Below are positions 1-11,890 of a DNA stretch of 64,000 nt, piece by piece. Within the stretch, counting starts at the first letter, position 1, and every line of letters starts with the position of its first letter. The position numbers and the translations under genes are program-made. Source of the stretch: Rhinopithecus roxellana (Eukaryota > Chordata > Mammalia > Primates > Cercopithecidae); assembly GCF_007565055.1 (NCBI RefSeq), contig NC_044558.1, forward strand, positions 78,951,444 through 79,015,443. The letters are read 5' to 3'. Under the pieces are notes generated by a model. The model had not been told where the DNA came from. It saw nothing but the letters and a program-made list of their open reading frames with translations, and searched no databases.

Positions 1-257
1 ATATTTTGAATACTGTTCCTGTGTCTCAGTAATTTCCTACTACATGGATATCTACATACATTTATTCTGTACCTTTAGTATACTCAGCATAGTGTTAAAT
101 CCCTAATGAACTCAATGCCATTCAAGAACTAGTCCCTAGCAGGAAGGTCTCGACCAGGTAACAACCTCTAGATATTGTTTTACACCATCAAATTAGCCTC
201 AAATACTGCTCCCATCATAAGCAGCTGCTTCTGAAAAAAAAAAAAAAAATTATACCT
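1..257. other. unassigned sequence
   Basis: AT-rich sequence with a short A-run near 234-249. I recognise no repeat or gene here. Confidence 0.4.
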
Positions 258-470
258 GGTATAATGGTTAAGAATGCAAACTCTGGAGTTAGACTGCCTT
301 GGCTTACATTTCAACTTGAATGGCTTCATGACTCAATCTCTGTGTCTCAGTTTGTTCTGTAAAATGGGATGACATTAAAACTTACTTCACAGGCTTGGTG
401 GGAGGGTTAGGTCTAATAATACTTGGACATCACTGTATCTGTGCCTGGAGCAATAACAAAGAAGCAATAA
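258..470 (+). repeat. MIR SINE
   Basis: The order of motifs follows MIR on the plus strand: 'taatggttaagaatgcaaac', 'ctctggagttagactgcct', 'tctgtgtctcagtttg', 'ctgtaaaatgggatgac', then 'ctgtgcctggagcaataa'. The copy is diverged, as expected for this tRNA-derived mammalian SINE. Confidence 0.8.
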
Positions 471-2229
471 CAGGTCCCACAATATTGTGAGTAAAGGGCT
501 AGCAGCATGTGTCTGGTCTGTTTGCAGAATGAAATGCAACCAGGGCGAGCACAGAATGAGGGAACACTGGAAAACGTGCACACGTGTGCGTGTAAAACCA
601 AAACGAACTGCAGAAAGACATCAAGAATGGGCCAGTGTGGCCAGGGAGGAGCTGCAGGGAAACCTTTAGCAACAGTCTTTCCTGGCTTTAATTTCTCTTT
701 GTGTTTTTAATTATGATAGACACAGGCTTCCTTCAGGATCAGAGGAAAAAAATGGGACTGGTTATCAGCGCAGATTTAGTATGTCCTTGGATCTGAGAGC
801 GTTTGCTGATCTTTTAAAATCTCCTTTGGAAGAAGTTCTAGTTCCAGAAACAGAGAAATTAAAGAGAATATGCCATTTTGGTCGAGACAGGGAAGAACTA
901 GCGTTTACCAAGGTCTTTGTGTCCTTTTGTGAGGAGACGACTTACCGCATGTGAAACCTGATCTCTGCAGATGAACTGAAATGGCCACATAAGGACACAT
1001 GGCTCTTTCTGGGGGATGCCAACCTCATGCTAAATAGAAAAAGAAGTGAGATCAATGGAAGCAAAAATAGATATATATATATGAGCCTTTTTGTTTTCTA
1101 TTTAGTGTTCTGACCAAAATGAATATAAAATGACAGCTTCTTCCTTGGCGATATCTGAGCATTTGGGTCATTTCCTTCTAACCCATGTCTCCTCTTTACT
1201 CCAGAGCCAGGTCTGCATTTCTGTTTGAAGCTCTTCAACAGTGGAAGTTGGGAGGGAGGGATTTCTAGCTAGAAGAAATAACATGAACAAAGGTATGGCT
1301 ACAGACCACCAAGAAGTAAGGAGAGAAACCATCATGGAAGTTAAAGCCTTCATCTCTAACATGTTCCAAGGTTGCATCTCTTTTTTGATAGAAATAAAAC
1401 AACAGTGATGAAAGCATCAAAGGAACCCTTCAAAAGGGTTTGATGCATTGACACTGGAAACAGGCCACTTCAGGTTGCAACCCAGGTGACCCTGATTTCC
1501 TGCCAAATTGAGTACAAGGCCTTCTTTTAGCACAATAACTGCTTCCAAGATGGTTTTGCAGAACTATACAGCTCATTTGATCTTTGTGCTCACCTTGTCT
1601 TAATTATTATCTCTTTTAGCCATGGTACAGAGCACAAAAATACCTCCATAGAACAAGGATACGTTGTCCTGCAGATGCAATAGGAAAGTTGACACGTTGT
1701 TGTCTGCTTTCACTGGTGTGTGAAATACACAGTTCACACACGGAAGGAACACCCAGTCATATCCAAAAGAATGGCAGCCTCTCTCAGAAAACAGATTGAA
1801 TTTAAATACTGTATATCACAGGTTTCCATTGATAGCAAATCCTTATGTCAGTATCAGCTTTATTAGCTGTCTATAGGTATTCATTTATTTTTTAGTGGAA
1901 CTGAAGTGCCACAAACCTAATAATTTATACTGTTCTTCTTTTCACTATGTCTCTTTGGACAGCAAACTCATATTTAGCACTAATTCATCAGCTCCATCTT
2001 CTGATGGCCATTTCCCTACGCACTATATACTTACTTTACCAAAGGAGTGCCTACTGAAACCATCATTACGCTTTTTGTTAAGGGTATATTTGTAAAACAA
2101 GTTGTCAAAATCATGTAATCAGTATCCATGATAATTTCTAAAATGAGATAAGATAAAATGTATTGAAAATACAAAGTAGGAATTTGTGTTTACTCTGTTG
2201 AGGTTCTGGGAGCATTCCTTATTCTAATG
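471..2229. other. unassigned, no gene seen
   Basis: About 1.75 kb of mostly unique-looking sequence. Short frames around 487-710 and 1168-1377 have no recognisable domain. A short (TA)n lies at about 1071-1082. A stretch near 1260-1340 may be an old diverged repeat. Confidence 0.4.
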
Positions 2230-2292
2230 GTTAATTCTATGTGTCAGCTTGACTGGGTTAAGGGATGCCCAGATAGCTGGTAAAGTTTTAGC
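2230..2292 (+). repeat. LTR-like repeat, 5' part (split)
   Basis: 'gtgtcagcttgactgggtta' followed by 'gggatgcccagatagctgg' is the start of a common mammalian LTR-type repeat of the ERVL/MaLR class. The match stops near 2290 and resumes near 3388, so later sequence splits the element. Subfamily not assigned. Confidence 0.5.
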
Positions 2293-2324
2293 CCACAAGC
2301 ATGAAAGACAGTCTCAATCACCAT

Positions 2325-2770
2325 AAACATGAATGTTGAGATCACAAAAGAGCAAAATTCTTTAAGTCTAAAATTCCAAAAACCATAATCTGGAAGGATC
2401 AAAATTCTGAAAATATAAGTATGGGAAAATAATTTAAGAATTATTGAAAAGGCATGTATTTACATTTTAAAATGGGATTTATTTAAGAAATACATTAAAC
2501 CATTACAGAATATTGCATAGACCACTTTACACAATAAAACAGGTAATAATAACATATATATTTTTGCAAGCATAAACACTCAGGCATACTAAGGACAGTT
2601 ACAGTGGTAAGCAGTAATGAGAAGGTGAACCCTATTCATAAAGAAATGTGTAGACGTGATTTTCAGGGTTTTAGAGTTGAGGAATTTAGGCTTTAAGGAT
2701 TTTGATCTTAAGGAATTTTGACTTTTTAGGATTTCAACATTTGGGATGATGGTGTTGGAGACTGTATCTT
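2325..2770. mobile_element. candidate long-TIR DNA element
   Basis: The left end (about 2327-2420) and the reverse complement of the right end (about 2655-2750) resemble each other over some 80-90 bp, both rich in 'aaaattc' blocks. That suggests a DNA transposon relic with long terminal inverted repeats. It reminds me of the MuDR-like Ricksha group, but I cannot confirm the name. Confidence 0.4.
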
Positions 2771-3387
2771 AATTCTCTCTTAATTTTGGGATTATGATTG
2801 GCACCGATGTGGAGGAAAAGTTAAATATTAAATTTGAACTTAATCGAACATGGACACAAACAATGGTCACCAAGTCCTGGAACAGGTTGTGTGAGCCCCT
2901 TGAGGCACTCATCCAGCGCTGTTTTGGAAAAACCTCTATTTCAATCTATTCCTATATGTTAGTTATTGAAAAACAGCCGACCATCCCAAAAATGGATGGA
3001 CTTTTTTGTGTTCCTTGAGCCCAGTCACTAAAGGCCCTTGTGACTGGGCCTCTTGTCAAACAACTTGTTACAAAAAGAGCTCGGGTCCTAGACTGAGCCC
3101 AAGCTTCATGAGACCTCTCGTCGTCTGTGCACGGACGAGTGTCTGACTCTGGAGCCCAGGCTGGTGCTTCCCAGTCTGGTGGTGAATCCTCCATAGTCTG
3201 GTGAGTGTAAATATATATATATATTTTTCCCCTTCTCCCCTTCCCATTGAAATTTGCTTATTATATCATTTGCTTATTATATCTGCATTGACATTTATGT
3301 GGGATAAAGCTTGTTTACCCTTAAAGGTATTGTATCTGTGGTTTTTCTTTCCCCTTGTCTATTTCCCATGCAGAAAAACCTAATAGA
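2771..3387. other. foreign insert within split LTR, unassigned
   Basis: This lies between the two halves of the split LTR-like repeat. It contains (TA)n at about 3210-3223 and a near-perfect tandem 'tttgcttattatatc' at about 3254-3285, followed by 'gggataaagcttg'. The last 350 bp looks LTR-like but I cannot name it. A 74-codon frame at 2794-3018 has no recognised domain. Confidence 0.35.
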
Positions 3388-3835
3388 TCTATCTTCACCA
3401 CTGTGAGTGGGCATAATCTAATCTGCGGAGGGCCTGAATAGAACAAAGAGGCCGAGAAAGGGTGACTTTTCTCTTTTTCTTCTTGAACTGGGACATCTGT
3501 TTTATCCTGCCCTAAGACATTGGAAGTACCGGTTACTGGGACTTCCTACTACAGGATTTATACCAGTGGCCCAGTTCTCAGTCCGTTGGACTTAGATGGA
3601 GAGTAACGCCCTGCCCTGCTTCTCAGGCCTTCAGACTCAGACTAAATTATACCACTGATTTCCTGGTCTTTCAGCTTGCAGATGACGCATTCTGGGATTT
3701 CTCAACCTCTATAATTGCAAAGTGAATTCCCATAATAAATATCCTCTTAAATCTATACATCTATATCACTTATCTGTCTATCCATTCATCTATCATATTA
3801 GTTCTGTTTCCCTGAAGAATCATTAATATTTTATT
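3388..3835 (+). repeat. LTR-like repeat, 3' part (split)
   Basis: Resumes the element begun at 2230: 'gggcctgaatagaacaaaga', 'ttgaactgggacatctg', 'cttgcagatgacgcattctg', 'cccataataaatatcctct' and 'ttagttctgtttccctgaag' are in the order expected for the 3' part of that LTR. About 80 bp of the expected middle is missing at the split. Confidence 0.55.
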
Positions 3836-4409
3836 TAATATAAGACTCAGTATCTTATGATGGACACTTTCTTATGTCTTATGTATCTTGTCGTATGACG
3901 GACCCTTATGATGGACACTTTCCCTAACACCATCCTTCTGCTTCTCCTTCTTTATCTTTACCACACAGAGAGTAAAAATACTTTGCAGATCCTCCTGCAA
4001 CTAAGCATCATGTGACCCAGTTAAAGCCATTTATGAACATTTTTAGGGAAAGCAGCTCTATTCAAATTAAAAGCAAAGGTTTATGAGAATAAGCCTGTTG
4101 GTAGTATCCTCTTTTACCTCCTTGGAATATAAATGTAAATGTGGTGACAGAGCAGCTATTTCATGCCAGTACAACAGGAGTCACCTGCTGAAGCTGGTGA
4201 AGACAGAGAGAAGGAGCCTGTGCTTTCGAATGCAGCACGAGCCACCACACCACCAACGGCCAGTATCTAGACTTCTTTTTTCATAAAACCACAACTCTTT
4301 TATATAGTTATAGTATTTAATAAGGACTTATGTTAGCTGGAGTTGAAAACAAAACCTCATGTTACCTCCCCCTCATTGAAAGACTTGGACTTAATTCTCT
4401 CAATAAAGC
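3836..4409. other. unassigned, no gene seen
   Basis: Contains a short local repeat ('atgatggacactttc' near 3859 and 3910). Nothing gene-like. Confidence 0.35.
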
Positions 4410-4740
4410 ATTTTCTAGGCCGGGTGCAGGTGGCTCAAGCCTGTAATCCCAGCACTTTGTGAGACCCAGGGGGGCGGATCACCCGAAGTTGGGAATTTGA
4501 GAACAGCCTGACCAACATTGGAGAAACCCCGTCACTACAAAAAAAAAAAAAAAAAATACAAAATTAGTGGAGCGTGGTGGTGGCACATGCCTATAATCCC
4601 AGATACTCAGGAGGCTGAGGCAGGAGAATCACTTGAACCTGGGAGGCGGAGGTGGCAGTGAGCCGAGTTCGTGCCACTGCACTCCAGCCTGGGCAACAAG
4701 AGGAAAACTCCATCTCAAAAAAAAAGGGGGGGATTTTCTA
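4410..4740 (+). repeat. AluS (Sq-like) with target-site duplication
   Basis: Full-length Alu body from 4418 to the A-tail at about 4725. The text 'gaacagcctgaccaacat' and 'ggagaaaccc' points to AluSq/Sp. The 8-bp direct repeat ATTTTCTA flanks it at 4410-4417 and 4733-4740. Confidence 0.9.
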
Positions 4741-6025
4741 AAATCAGCACTTTCCTACTAACGCCTCTCCATGGCACCTAGAAAACTCCACTTACCACCA
4801 ATAAACACAGATACAGCAGTATACGGTGGAAAGATAATGAGCTTGAGTCTGGTTGCCATCGGTTCCATCTTGGTTCAGCTGCTCCTAGTTAAAGCCAGAT
4901 GCAGCGCTTCTCACGATGCAGGTAGGGCTCCCTGCCAGATGGTGTGAGTTGCTGTATTTCTCTGTTGTTCTGTGTCTGTGAAGTCACATGCCACGGAGAG
5001 ATCAAGGATTTAAATGAGAAAACTCCCGTCCACTGAGCATTCAGTCTTGCTCTTGCTCTTCTAATCTTCAGGCAGAAAGTTTTTCCTCCTGCGATTTAGC
5101 TCAGAAGATAGGAGCTTCCGTGTGGGAACACGTTCCTGGGGAAACTAGCTGGCTAGTGCCCACAGCTGTGGCTCTTTGTTTTTTTTTTCCTATTCAGAGC
5201 ATTGTACTGGAAATTAGGGATTATTATACCAGAGCTAATAACACTCTACAGCTGCATGTGAACTGCTAGCCTGTTGGATCTACCTTGCAAATAGTCTACG
5301 ATTAAGAAATTAAGAAAATACTCATGTGAGCTCAGCTCATCTAAGCTTATGCCAGATGATAGTTTTGAAAAACAGCATTAAATTGTCATGGGCCAATTGT
5401 TTCCACAATTTTGTCAAATAACGGTTTTCTATTAGCCCGAGTCAGTAAAAATCTCCTCCTTATAAAAAATGTATGTGATTAATAAAAGAGGAGCATTTTA
5501 AATTTAGTTCCCCTTGCTCTTCCAAATCCTAATTACAATTATTTCTTGTAATCATGCAAAAATTTTATTTTCAACAAAGTAATCACAAAGTAAACAAACC
5601 AATCTTGTTTACCAATAATACTGACAATACTATTTTTTGCCAGTTGTGGTTTGCAAACATTTAATTTAGATAAATTTTGTCCCAGGTTTTACCAATAATT
5701 AAATTTGTAAAACAGAATGATACGCCACCTCCTTATCACCTGTTTTAAAGAGTCTCTGCATATTACCTATCACTTTTTCCAGAAAATATCACAGTTTCCT
5801 CATTGATGAGTTAGGAGGTTTGGATGATGGCGAACAGATACCACCCCAGGAACAAAAGCACACATCTTTTGTGTCATCTTTTAAAATTTCTTATTTGTAC
5901 TAAAAACATAAAGAAAGCCATTAGTATGTATAGAACAAATAGTTTGAGTTTAATAAACTGTCTTCTAAATTATTATTTGATAATTTTTTAAACATTGCAA
6001 TTGTTTGGTTAGATGCAGTGGTACT
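4741..6025. other. unassigned, no gene seen
   Basis: 1.3 kb without a recognised gene. 4812-4890 loosely resembles the 5' half of a MIR. The remainder looks unique and AT-rich. Confidence 0.35.
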
Positions 6026-6216
6026 GTTTTGTATTTTGATTGTGATGTTATTCACTTTATACAATCCACCCATTTCAAGTGTACAACTCAGTATTTTCAA
6101 AGAGCTATGCAATCATCACCATAAGCAATTTTCAAACATTTTCATTAACCCCAAAAGAAATTTTATACACGTTAACAGTCACTCCTCCAACCTGAAGCTC
6201 TAGGAAATGTACCTCC

Positions 6217-6572
6217 TGCATTAGTGTACTTTCACACTGCTGATAAAGACACACCTGAGACTGGGCAATTTACAAAGGAAAGAGGTTTATTGGACTTACA
6301 GTTCCGCATGACTGGGGAGGGTTCACAGTCATGGCAAAAGGCAAGGAGCAGCAAGTCATGTCTTACATGGATGGCAGCAGGCAAAAAGAGAGAGCTTGTG
6401 TGGGGAAACTCACCCTTACAGAACCATCAGATCTTGTGAGACCCACCCACTATTATGAGAACAGCATAGGAAGGACCTGCCCCCATGATTCAATCACCTC
6501 CCACCAGGTCCTTCCCTCAATATGTGGGAATTCAAGATGACATTTGGGTGGGGACACAGTCAAACCATATCA
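6217..6572 (-). mobile_element. MaLR solo LTR (MST/THE1-like)
   Basis: Starts TGCATTAG and ends in CCATATCA, the reverse of a MaLR LTR. Diagnostic text includes 'gagactgggcaatttacaaa' and 'gggtggggacacagtcaaac'. CCTCC flanks both sides (6212-6216 and 6573-6577), a 5-bp duplication as expected for LTR-element integration. No internal region is present, so this is a solo LTR. Confidence 0.9.
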
Positions 6573-7261
6573 CCTCCCAACCCCTTAAAGCTCTAGGAAA
6601 TGACTAATCTACTTTCTGTCTCTACATATTTACCTATTCTGAACATTTTATGTAAAAGGAATGTACGTAAGTTAACTTTTGTTACTAACTTCTTTTAATT
6701 GGCATAATATTTTTAAGGTTCATCCATGTTGAATCAAAACTTTATTCCTTTTAATGGTTGAATATTATTCTATTATATGGATAAACTACTTTCAAATTAT
6801 CCACTTATCATTGACATTCGGGTGGTTTCCATTTGGGGCTATTGTTAGTAATGGTGTCATGAACATTAATGCACAGGTTGTTGTGTGGGTGTCCTCATTT
6901 CTCTTGGGTGGAATTGCTTGGAGTGGAATTGCTAAGACATATTGTAACTGTATCCTACATATTTTGAGAAATTGTCAAGCTGTTTCCAAGGTGGCTGCAC
7001 CACCAATTTACATTTCCACCAGTGATAAATGAGTGCTGAAATGTTTCCACTTCCTCACTAAGCACCTGGCATTATTTGTGGACTTCACTTCTTTTCCATT
7101 GACCTACATGTCTAATCTTATGCAAGTACTATACTGTCTTGATTACTGTAGCTTTGTAGTAAGCTTTGGAGACAAGAAGTGTGAGTCCTCTGACTTTGTT
7201 TTTGTTTTTGTTTTTGTTTTCAGGATTGTTTTTGTCTATTCTGATTCCTTGCATTTCCATA

Positions 7262-7940
7262 TACAATCACGCACTGTGTAAAAGACATGTGGGTCATCAG
7301 ACTGTGTATACAAAGGTGGTTCGGTAACATTACAATGAAGCGGAAAAATTCCTCTCACCTAGTCACATTGTAGCCATTGTAAGTCATAGTACAATGTGCT
7401 ACTCACATGGTGTTTGCGGTGACGCTAGTGTAAACAAACCTACTGTGCTGCCAGTCATATAAAAGTATACAGCAAAGCATAGTGCAGAAATGTCCTACGC
7501 CTTCATGTTCACCCACCACTCCCTCACTGACTCACCCAGAGCAGCTTCCTGTCCTGCAAGCTTCATTCATGCTTTCATTCATGCTTTCCTTCATGCTAAG
7601 TGGCCTAGACATTCATTCATGCTAAGTGGCCTAGACCTAGACATTTAAAAAATCTTTTATGCCATATTTTTACTGAATATTTTCTATATTTACATACATA
7701 AATAATTACCACCATGTTCCAATTGCTACAGTATTCAATACTATTACTATTCAATAGTAACATGCTGTACAGGTTTGTAGCCTGCAAGCTATAAGATATA
7801 CTATATAGCCTAGGTGTGTAGTGGGCTCTGCCATCCAGGTTTGTGTAAGTACACTCTATGAGGTTCACACAATAACAAAACTGCCTACGGGAACATTTGT
7901 CAGAACATATCTACTTCTTTAAGTGGTGCACGGCTGTACA
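7262..7940. mobile_element. Tigger-family DNA transposon relic, copy 1
   Basis: A nearly complete non-coding Tigger-type (Tc1/mariner, pogo-like) element, which I associate with Tigger4/Zombi. Key text is 'ctactgtgctgccagtcata', 'aacatgctgtacaggtttgt' and 'tatagcctaggtgtgtagt'. It sits in the 6.0-8.1 kb L1. A 26-bp unit is tandemly duplicated near 7591-7636. Confidence 0.75.
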
Positions 7941-8110
7941 TATAGGCATTAGCTTGTTAATTTCTGCAGAGAAATCACCTGGGTTTTGATAGCAATTGTC
8001 TTCAGTCTGCAGATTAATCTAGGAAGTATTGCCATCTTACAATATCAAGTATTTTGATCCATGAGCATGGGATATCTTTGTATCGATTTGTCTTCTATAG
8101 TTTCCTTTTT

Positions 8111-8764
8111 TCTATTTTTATATGTATTAGAATTTGAAAAAGTAAATTTTGAATTTGAAAAGGTAAAAATTGCTATTATAAATTATAGAGAAAAGATGAA
8201 TAGCATACGTGTCATACAGTGACTTCTTGATGTTCATCTGTAAACCCCAAAAATGTATATATCTGATTTTAGAAAATAGTATTTCCATCACTTTCAGGGT
8301 TTCATAATAAAAGAAAATTAGTTTTTAATATTCCAAAATAAACACTTTGTCAGAAAAGGTAGATTTGACTTGGGGTACTGGTCATTTTACATCTGCAAAG
8401 GTAACCTCATTGTTCATGCAAGTGGCTGCTCTTGTGCCCATGTTGGGAGTGTAGGGATGGATGCTGCCCAGGGTACCAGTGGGCTGACTTTGTTACAGGT
8501 GCCCTGTGCTATTGCCTCAGCTCTCCAGCTCTGAGGACTTCCTTCTTCTTTCCAAAGGAGTTAGTGGAACTAGTCACAGTTGGTTATTAAAAAGCAGAAC
8601 TAGATCTATAAATAGCTATCCTTCTGCATGAAAATGTCAGTATTCAGGTAAGAACAAAACAGAATGACAAATCAAACATTTTAAACAAAGGATATCTTCA
8701 TGTTATTAATAAAAATGTTGGGAGGGACTGGATGAGGAGGATGAGAAAATAAGAAGTGGTAGAA
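8111..8764. other. unassigned, no gene seen
   Basis: Unique-looking sequence with no recognised repeat or coding signal. Confidence 0.35.
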
Positions 8765-8870
8765 TTAATATTTATCACATGCTTACAATAAGCCACGCAC
8801 CATGCTTAGGTTCTCATAGACATTTTAATTAATTATCTTGTCAATCTTATTGGGGTTTAATTATTTACTC
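8765..8870 (-). repeat. MIR fragment
   Basis: 'atttatcacatgcttacaat' followed by 'cacgcaccatgcttaggttc' and 'attaattatcttgtcaatct' follows the antisense order of the MIR 3' half. Confidence 0.6.
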
Positions 8871-8884
8871 CATTTAATCATCTC

Positions 8885-10163
8885 AACAACATATCTTTTA
8901 AGTAGATTTATTGGAATGTAATTCATATACAATAAGAATTCATACTCTTAGTGTGCAATTCAATGGCTACTAGTATATTCAGAGTTGTGCATCCATCACT
9001 GCTGAGCAAGTGGCACCTGCTGCCTAAATTACCAGGAGCAGAAGTCCAAGCCTTCCTGCCCACTGCATCTTGGTATCAGAGTCACCATGGAAAATACAAG
9101 TCAATCAAGCACTGAGTAGACTGTCTTATTCACATAGAAAAGACAGAACAAGATCACCTTCATTGGTGGTCGTTGGCCTTCTACGACTAGAGATTCCCTC
9201 CCAGCAGCTGGGACAGGGCAATCAGCCTACAGGCACCCCTCTGGTGTTGCTCCAGAACCCCAACACCTCCTTTCAAGGGCAGACATAGTAGTGGGGCTGG
9301 TTAGGTGCCAGGTGATCTCATGCACAATCAAGAAATCCACACTGAATCTGCAACTAGGAAAGATTTTCCTGCACAAAGTGTTAAGTCCAGCTTTTGGTAC
9401 TGGATTTAAGAAATCATTGCCCAATCCAAAGTCAGGCAGATTTATATCTGATTTTCTTCTAAATGTTTGATAGTTTTGGATCTTACATGCGGGTCTTTGA
9501 TATATTTTGAATTAATTTTTGTACCTGTATGAAGGAGCAGTCCTACTTTTTTTTTTCAATGGGACTAGTATCCCAGGGCCATTTACAGAAAACATTACTT
9601 TTTTTTCCACTAAATGGTGTTGAGACCCTTGTTGAAAGTCAATTGATCATAAACTTGAGGATTTATTTCTGGATTTTTAACTTCTGTTCCTTTGATCCAA
9701 ACAGTGATTCCTATACCAATATCACACTCCCACTTTTTTAAAAATAATTTCTTTATAGTAAGTATTGAAATTGAGGATTGTGAATCTTTTAACATTGTTC
9801 TTTCTTATCAAGATGTTTTGGTTACTATGAGTTTCTTAAATTTCCACATGAATTTTACAGTCAGCTTATCAGTTACCAAAGAGAAGTCAGCTAGAATTTT
9901 GACAGTAATTGTGTTTTGCCTTTAGATTAATTTGAGAGGTATTATCATGTTAATGTTGTTATTAAGCCTTTCAGTTGCATAGAATCTTTTTCCCATTTTA
10001 GATTTTTAAATTTCTTTCACTAATGTTTTTAATTTTCAGAGTATAAGTTTGTACTTTTTAAAATTTATTCATGATTCATTCTTTTTACTGCTACTGTAAA
10101 TAGAAAACTTTTTCTTAATTTTATTCTCAGATTGCTCATTGCCACAGTCTAGAAATACAACTG
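8885..10163 (-). repeat. old L1 (L1M type), ORF2 region
   Basis: Antisense L1: 'ttggaatgtaattcatatac' at the left, then ORF2 text such as 'gaaatcattgcccaatcca', 'gttgaaagtcaattgatcat' and 'tagaaatacaactgattttt' up to the Alu at 10164. The piece 9012-9335 does not match and may be a diverged or inserted segment. Confidence 0.8.
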
Positions 10164-10476
10164 ATTTTTTTGTTTTGTTTTGTTTGTTTGTTTGTGACAG
10201 AGTCTTGCTCTGTCATCCAGGCTGGAGTGCAGTGGCACAATGTCGGCTCACTGCAACGTCCACCTCCCAGGTTCAAGTGCTTCTCCTTCCTCGGCCTCCT
10301 GAGTAGCTGGGACTACAGCTACGTGGCACCACGCCGGGCTAATTTTTTGTATTTTTAGTAGAGACGGGGTTTCACCCTCTTGGCCAGGCTGGTCTCAAAC
10401 TCCTGGCCTTAAGTGATCTGCCTGCCTTCACCTCCCAAAGTGCTGGGATTACAGGCATGAGCCACCGCACCCGACC
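10164..10476 (-). repeat. Alu (AluS-like), antisense
   Basis: Begins with a T-rich tail (TTTTG)n and 'cagagtcttgctctgtcatc', and ends in 'gagccaccgcacccgacc'. Full length. It interrupts or abuts the 8.9-10.2 kb L1. Confidence 0.9.
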
Positions 10477-10834
10477 ACTTTAAGGAAAGTTTTAAAATTT
10501 ATAACTCATTCTACTTAATGAATGTGCACGTGTTTGGAAAACTGTTCTCCTCCTCCCTGACCGGTCCTTTATTCTCAAATTCTGTCTCTTGGTGAGTTGC
10601 CATTCTCTCTGTGCCCACTCAAGAATATTGTTCTTCAGGGTTCTTTTAACCCTGACAGAGTCAATTCTCATAGCACACCAATGGGCCCCCGAGTAAACTG
10701 GCTGTGTAGCTTGTCATGTCCCGAACTTACCATTATGTGAAAAGAGCAATTTTCTTGTTCTTTAAGGCAGTTTGATTTCAAGATTCTATAATTTCTAACT
10801 ATTTTGTATTTGAAATAACCCTAAACATATAAAA
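10477..10834. other. unassigned, no gene seen
   Basis: No recognised repeat or coding signal. Confidence 0.35.
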
Positions 10835-10955
10835 ACCGGTATTATTATATGTTCTCATTTGTAGAAAATAAAGGTAAGTGACTTGCAAAATACCACAAAG
10901 TCTGAAAGTAGCACAACTAGGAACTGAATTTAGTTCTACAGATGAAATCAGAAAG
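10835..10955 (-). repeat. MIR fragment
   Basis: 'ttctcatttgtagaaaataa', 'gtaagtgacttgcaaaatac' and 'ctaggaactgaatttagttc' match the antisense MIR core in order, with heavy divergence. Confidence 0.6.
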
Positions 10956-10975
10956 GACGTGCTTATGTAAAATGA

Positions 10976-11362
10976 TTGACCATAGTGGAGTCAAACATGG
11001 ATTATGTGCTGATAGAATTATCACAAAAAAACAAACCAACAAACAGCAACATAATGCTCAGATTCCTCCATGACAACAGCTGCCTGGAGTTCAGGCCTGC
11101 ATGCATCCAGAAGAAGTATGATCTCTTTAGTCCAACATATTCACTGTTTGTGCACAGTAATCCCATTGTCCTTCCTTATCTTGCATTGATCCTACTGGCA
11201 TTTGAGTTTACCCCAATTGTGAGCTATTTCATGGCAGCACCTTATGTTTTTATCTCTCACAGTGGGGTTTCCAAATTTAGCTACCCTACAGAGGCTTTCC
11301 ATTATTCTAGGTGTGGAGATGGCCAGCAAGCCAGACAAGACCAGGCCAAAGCCAAGGCTTGA
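10976..11362 (+). other. unexplained 128-codon open frame
   Basis: The longest frame in the window that I cannot attribute to a repeat. The predicted product has a hydrophobic stretch (around residues 60-95) and ends in a QARQDQAKAKA tail. There is no recognised domain, no obvious promoter, and the frame starts just after a MIR fragment. I think it is most likely a chance frame. Confidence 0.15.
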
Positions 11363-11388
11363 CCAATTCCACCAATAGAAAACATCAA

Positions 11389-11890
11389 AAGCTGCTTTTT
11401 TTTTCTTTTTTCTTTTAATTATACTTTAAGTTCTAGGGTACATGTGCACAACGTGCAGGTTTGTTACATGGGTATACATGTGCCATGTTGGTTTCCTGCA
11501 CCCATTAACTCATCATTTACATTAGGTATTTCTCCTAAAGCTATCCCTCTCCCAGACCCCCACTCCCTGACAGGCCCCGGTGTGTGATGTTCCCTGCCCT
11601 TTGTCCAAGTGTTCTTACTGTTCAATTCCTACCTATGAGTGAGAACATGCGGTGTTTGGTTTTCTGTCCTTGTGATAGTTTGCTGAGAATGGTGGTTTCC
11701 AACTTCATCTACATCCCTGCAAAGGACATGAACTCATCCTTTTTTATGGCTGCATAGTATTCCATGGTATATATGTGCCACATTTTCTTCATCCAGTCTA
11801 TCACTGATGGACATTTGGATTGGTTCCAAGTCTTTGCTATTGTGAATAGCACCACAACATGCACATGTATGTTTATAATAAGCTGCTTTT
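11389..11890 (-). mobile_element. 5'-truncated L1PA insertion with TSD
   Basis: Antisense L1PA 3' end. T-rich tail near 11398, then 'tactttaagttctagggtac' and ORF2 C-terminal text up to 11879. The 11-bp duplication AAGCTGCTTTT flanks it at 11389-11399 and 11880-11890. About 480 bp, non-coding in effect. Confidence 0.92.

Larger units (their letters stand above)
6026..8110 (-). repeat. old L1 (L1M type), ORF2 region, interrupted
   Basis: Reads as the antisense of old L1 ORF2 and 3' sequence, in consensus order: 'ccacccatttcaagtgtaca', 'ctaatctactttctgtctct', 'ggtggctgcaccacc', 'gattactgtagctttgtagt' and 'atccatgagcatgggatatc'. A MaLR LTR (6217-6572) and a Tigger element (about 7262-7940) interrupt it; L1 resumes on the far side of each. 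A (TTTTTG)n tract lies at about 7198-7221. Confidence 0.85.

Noticed and set aside
4083..4286. 67-codon frame with Cys and His residues, looked at as a possible zinc finger
   Set aside because: Spacing does not fit C2H2 or other zinc-finger patterns.
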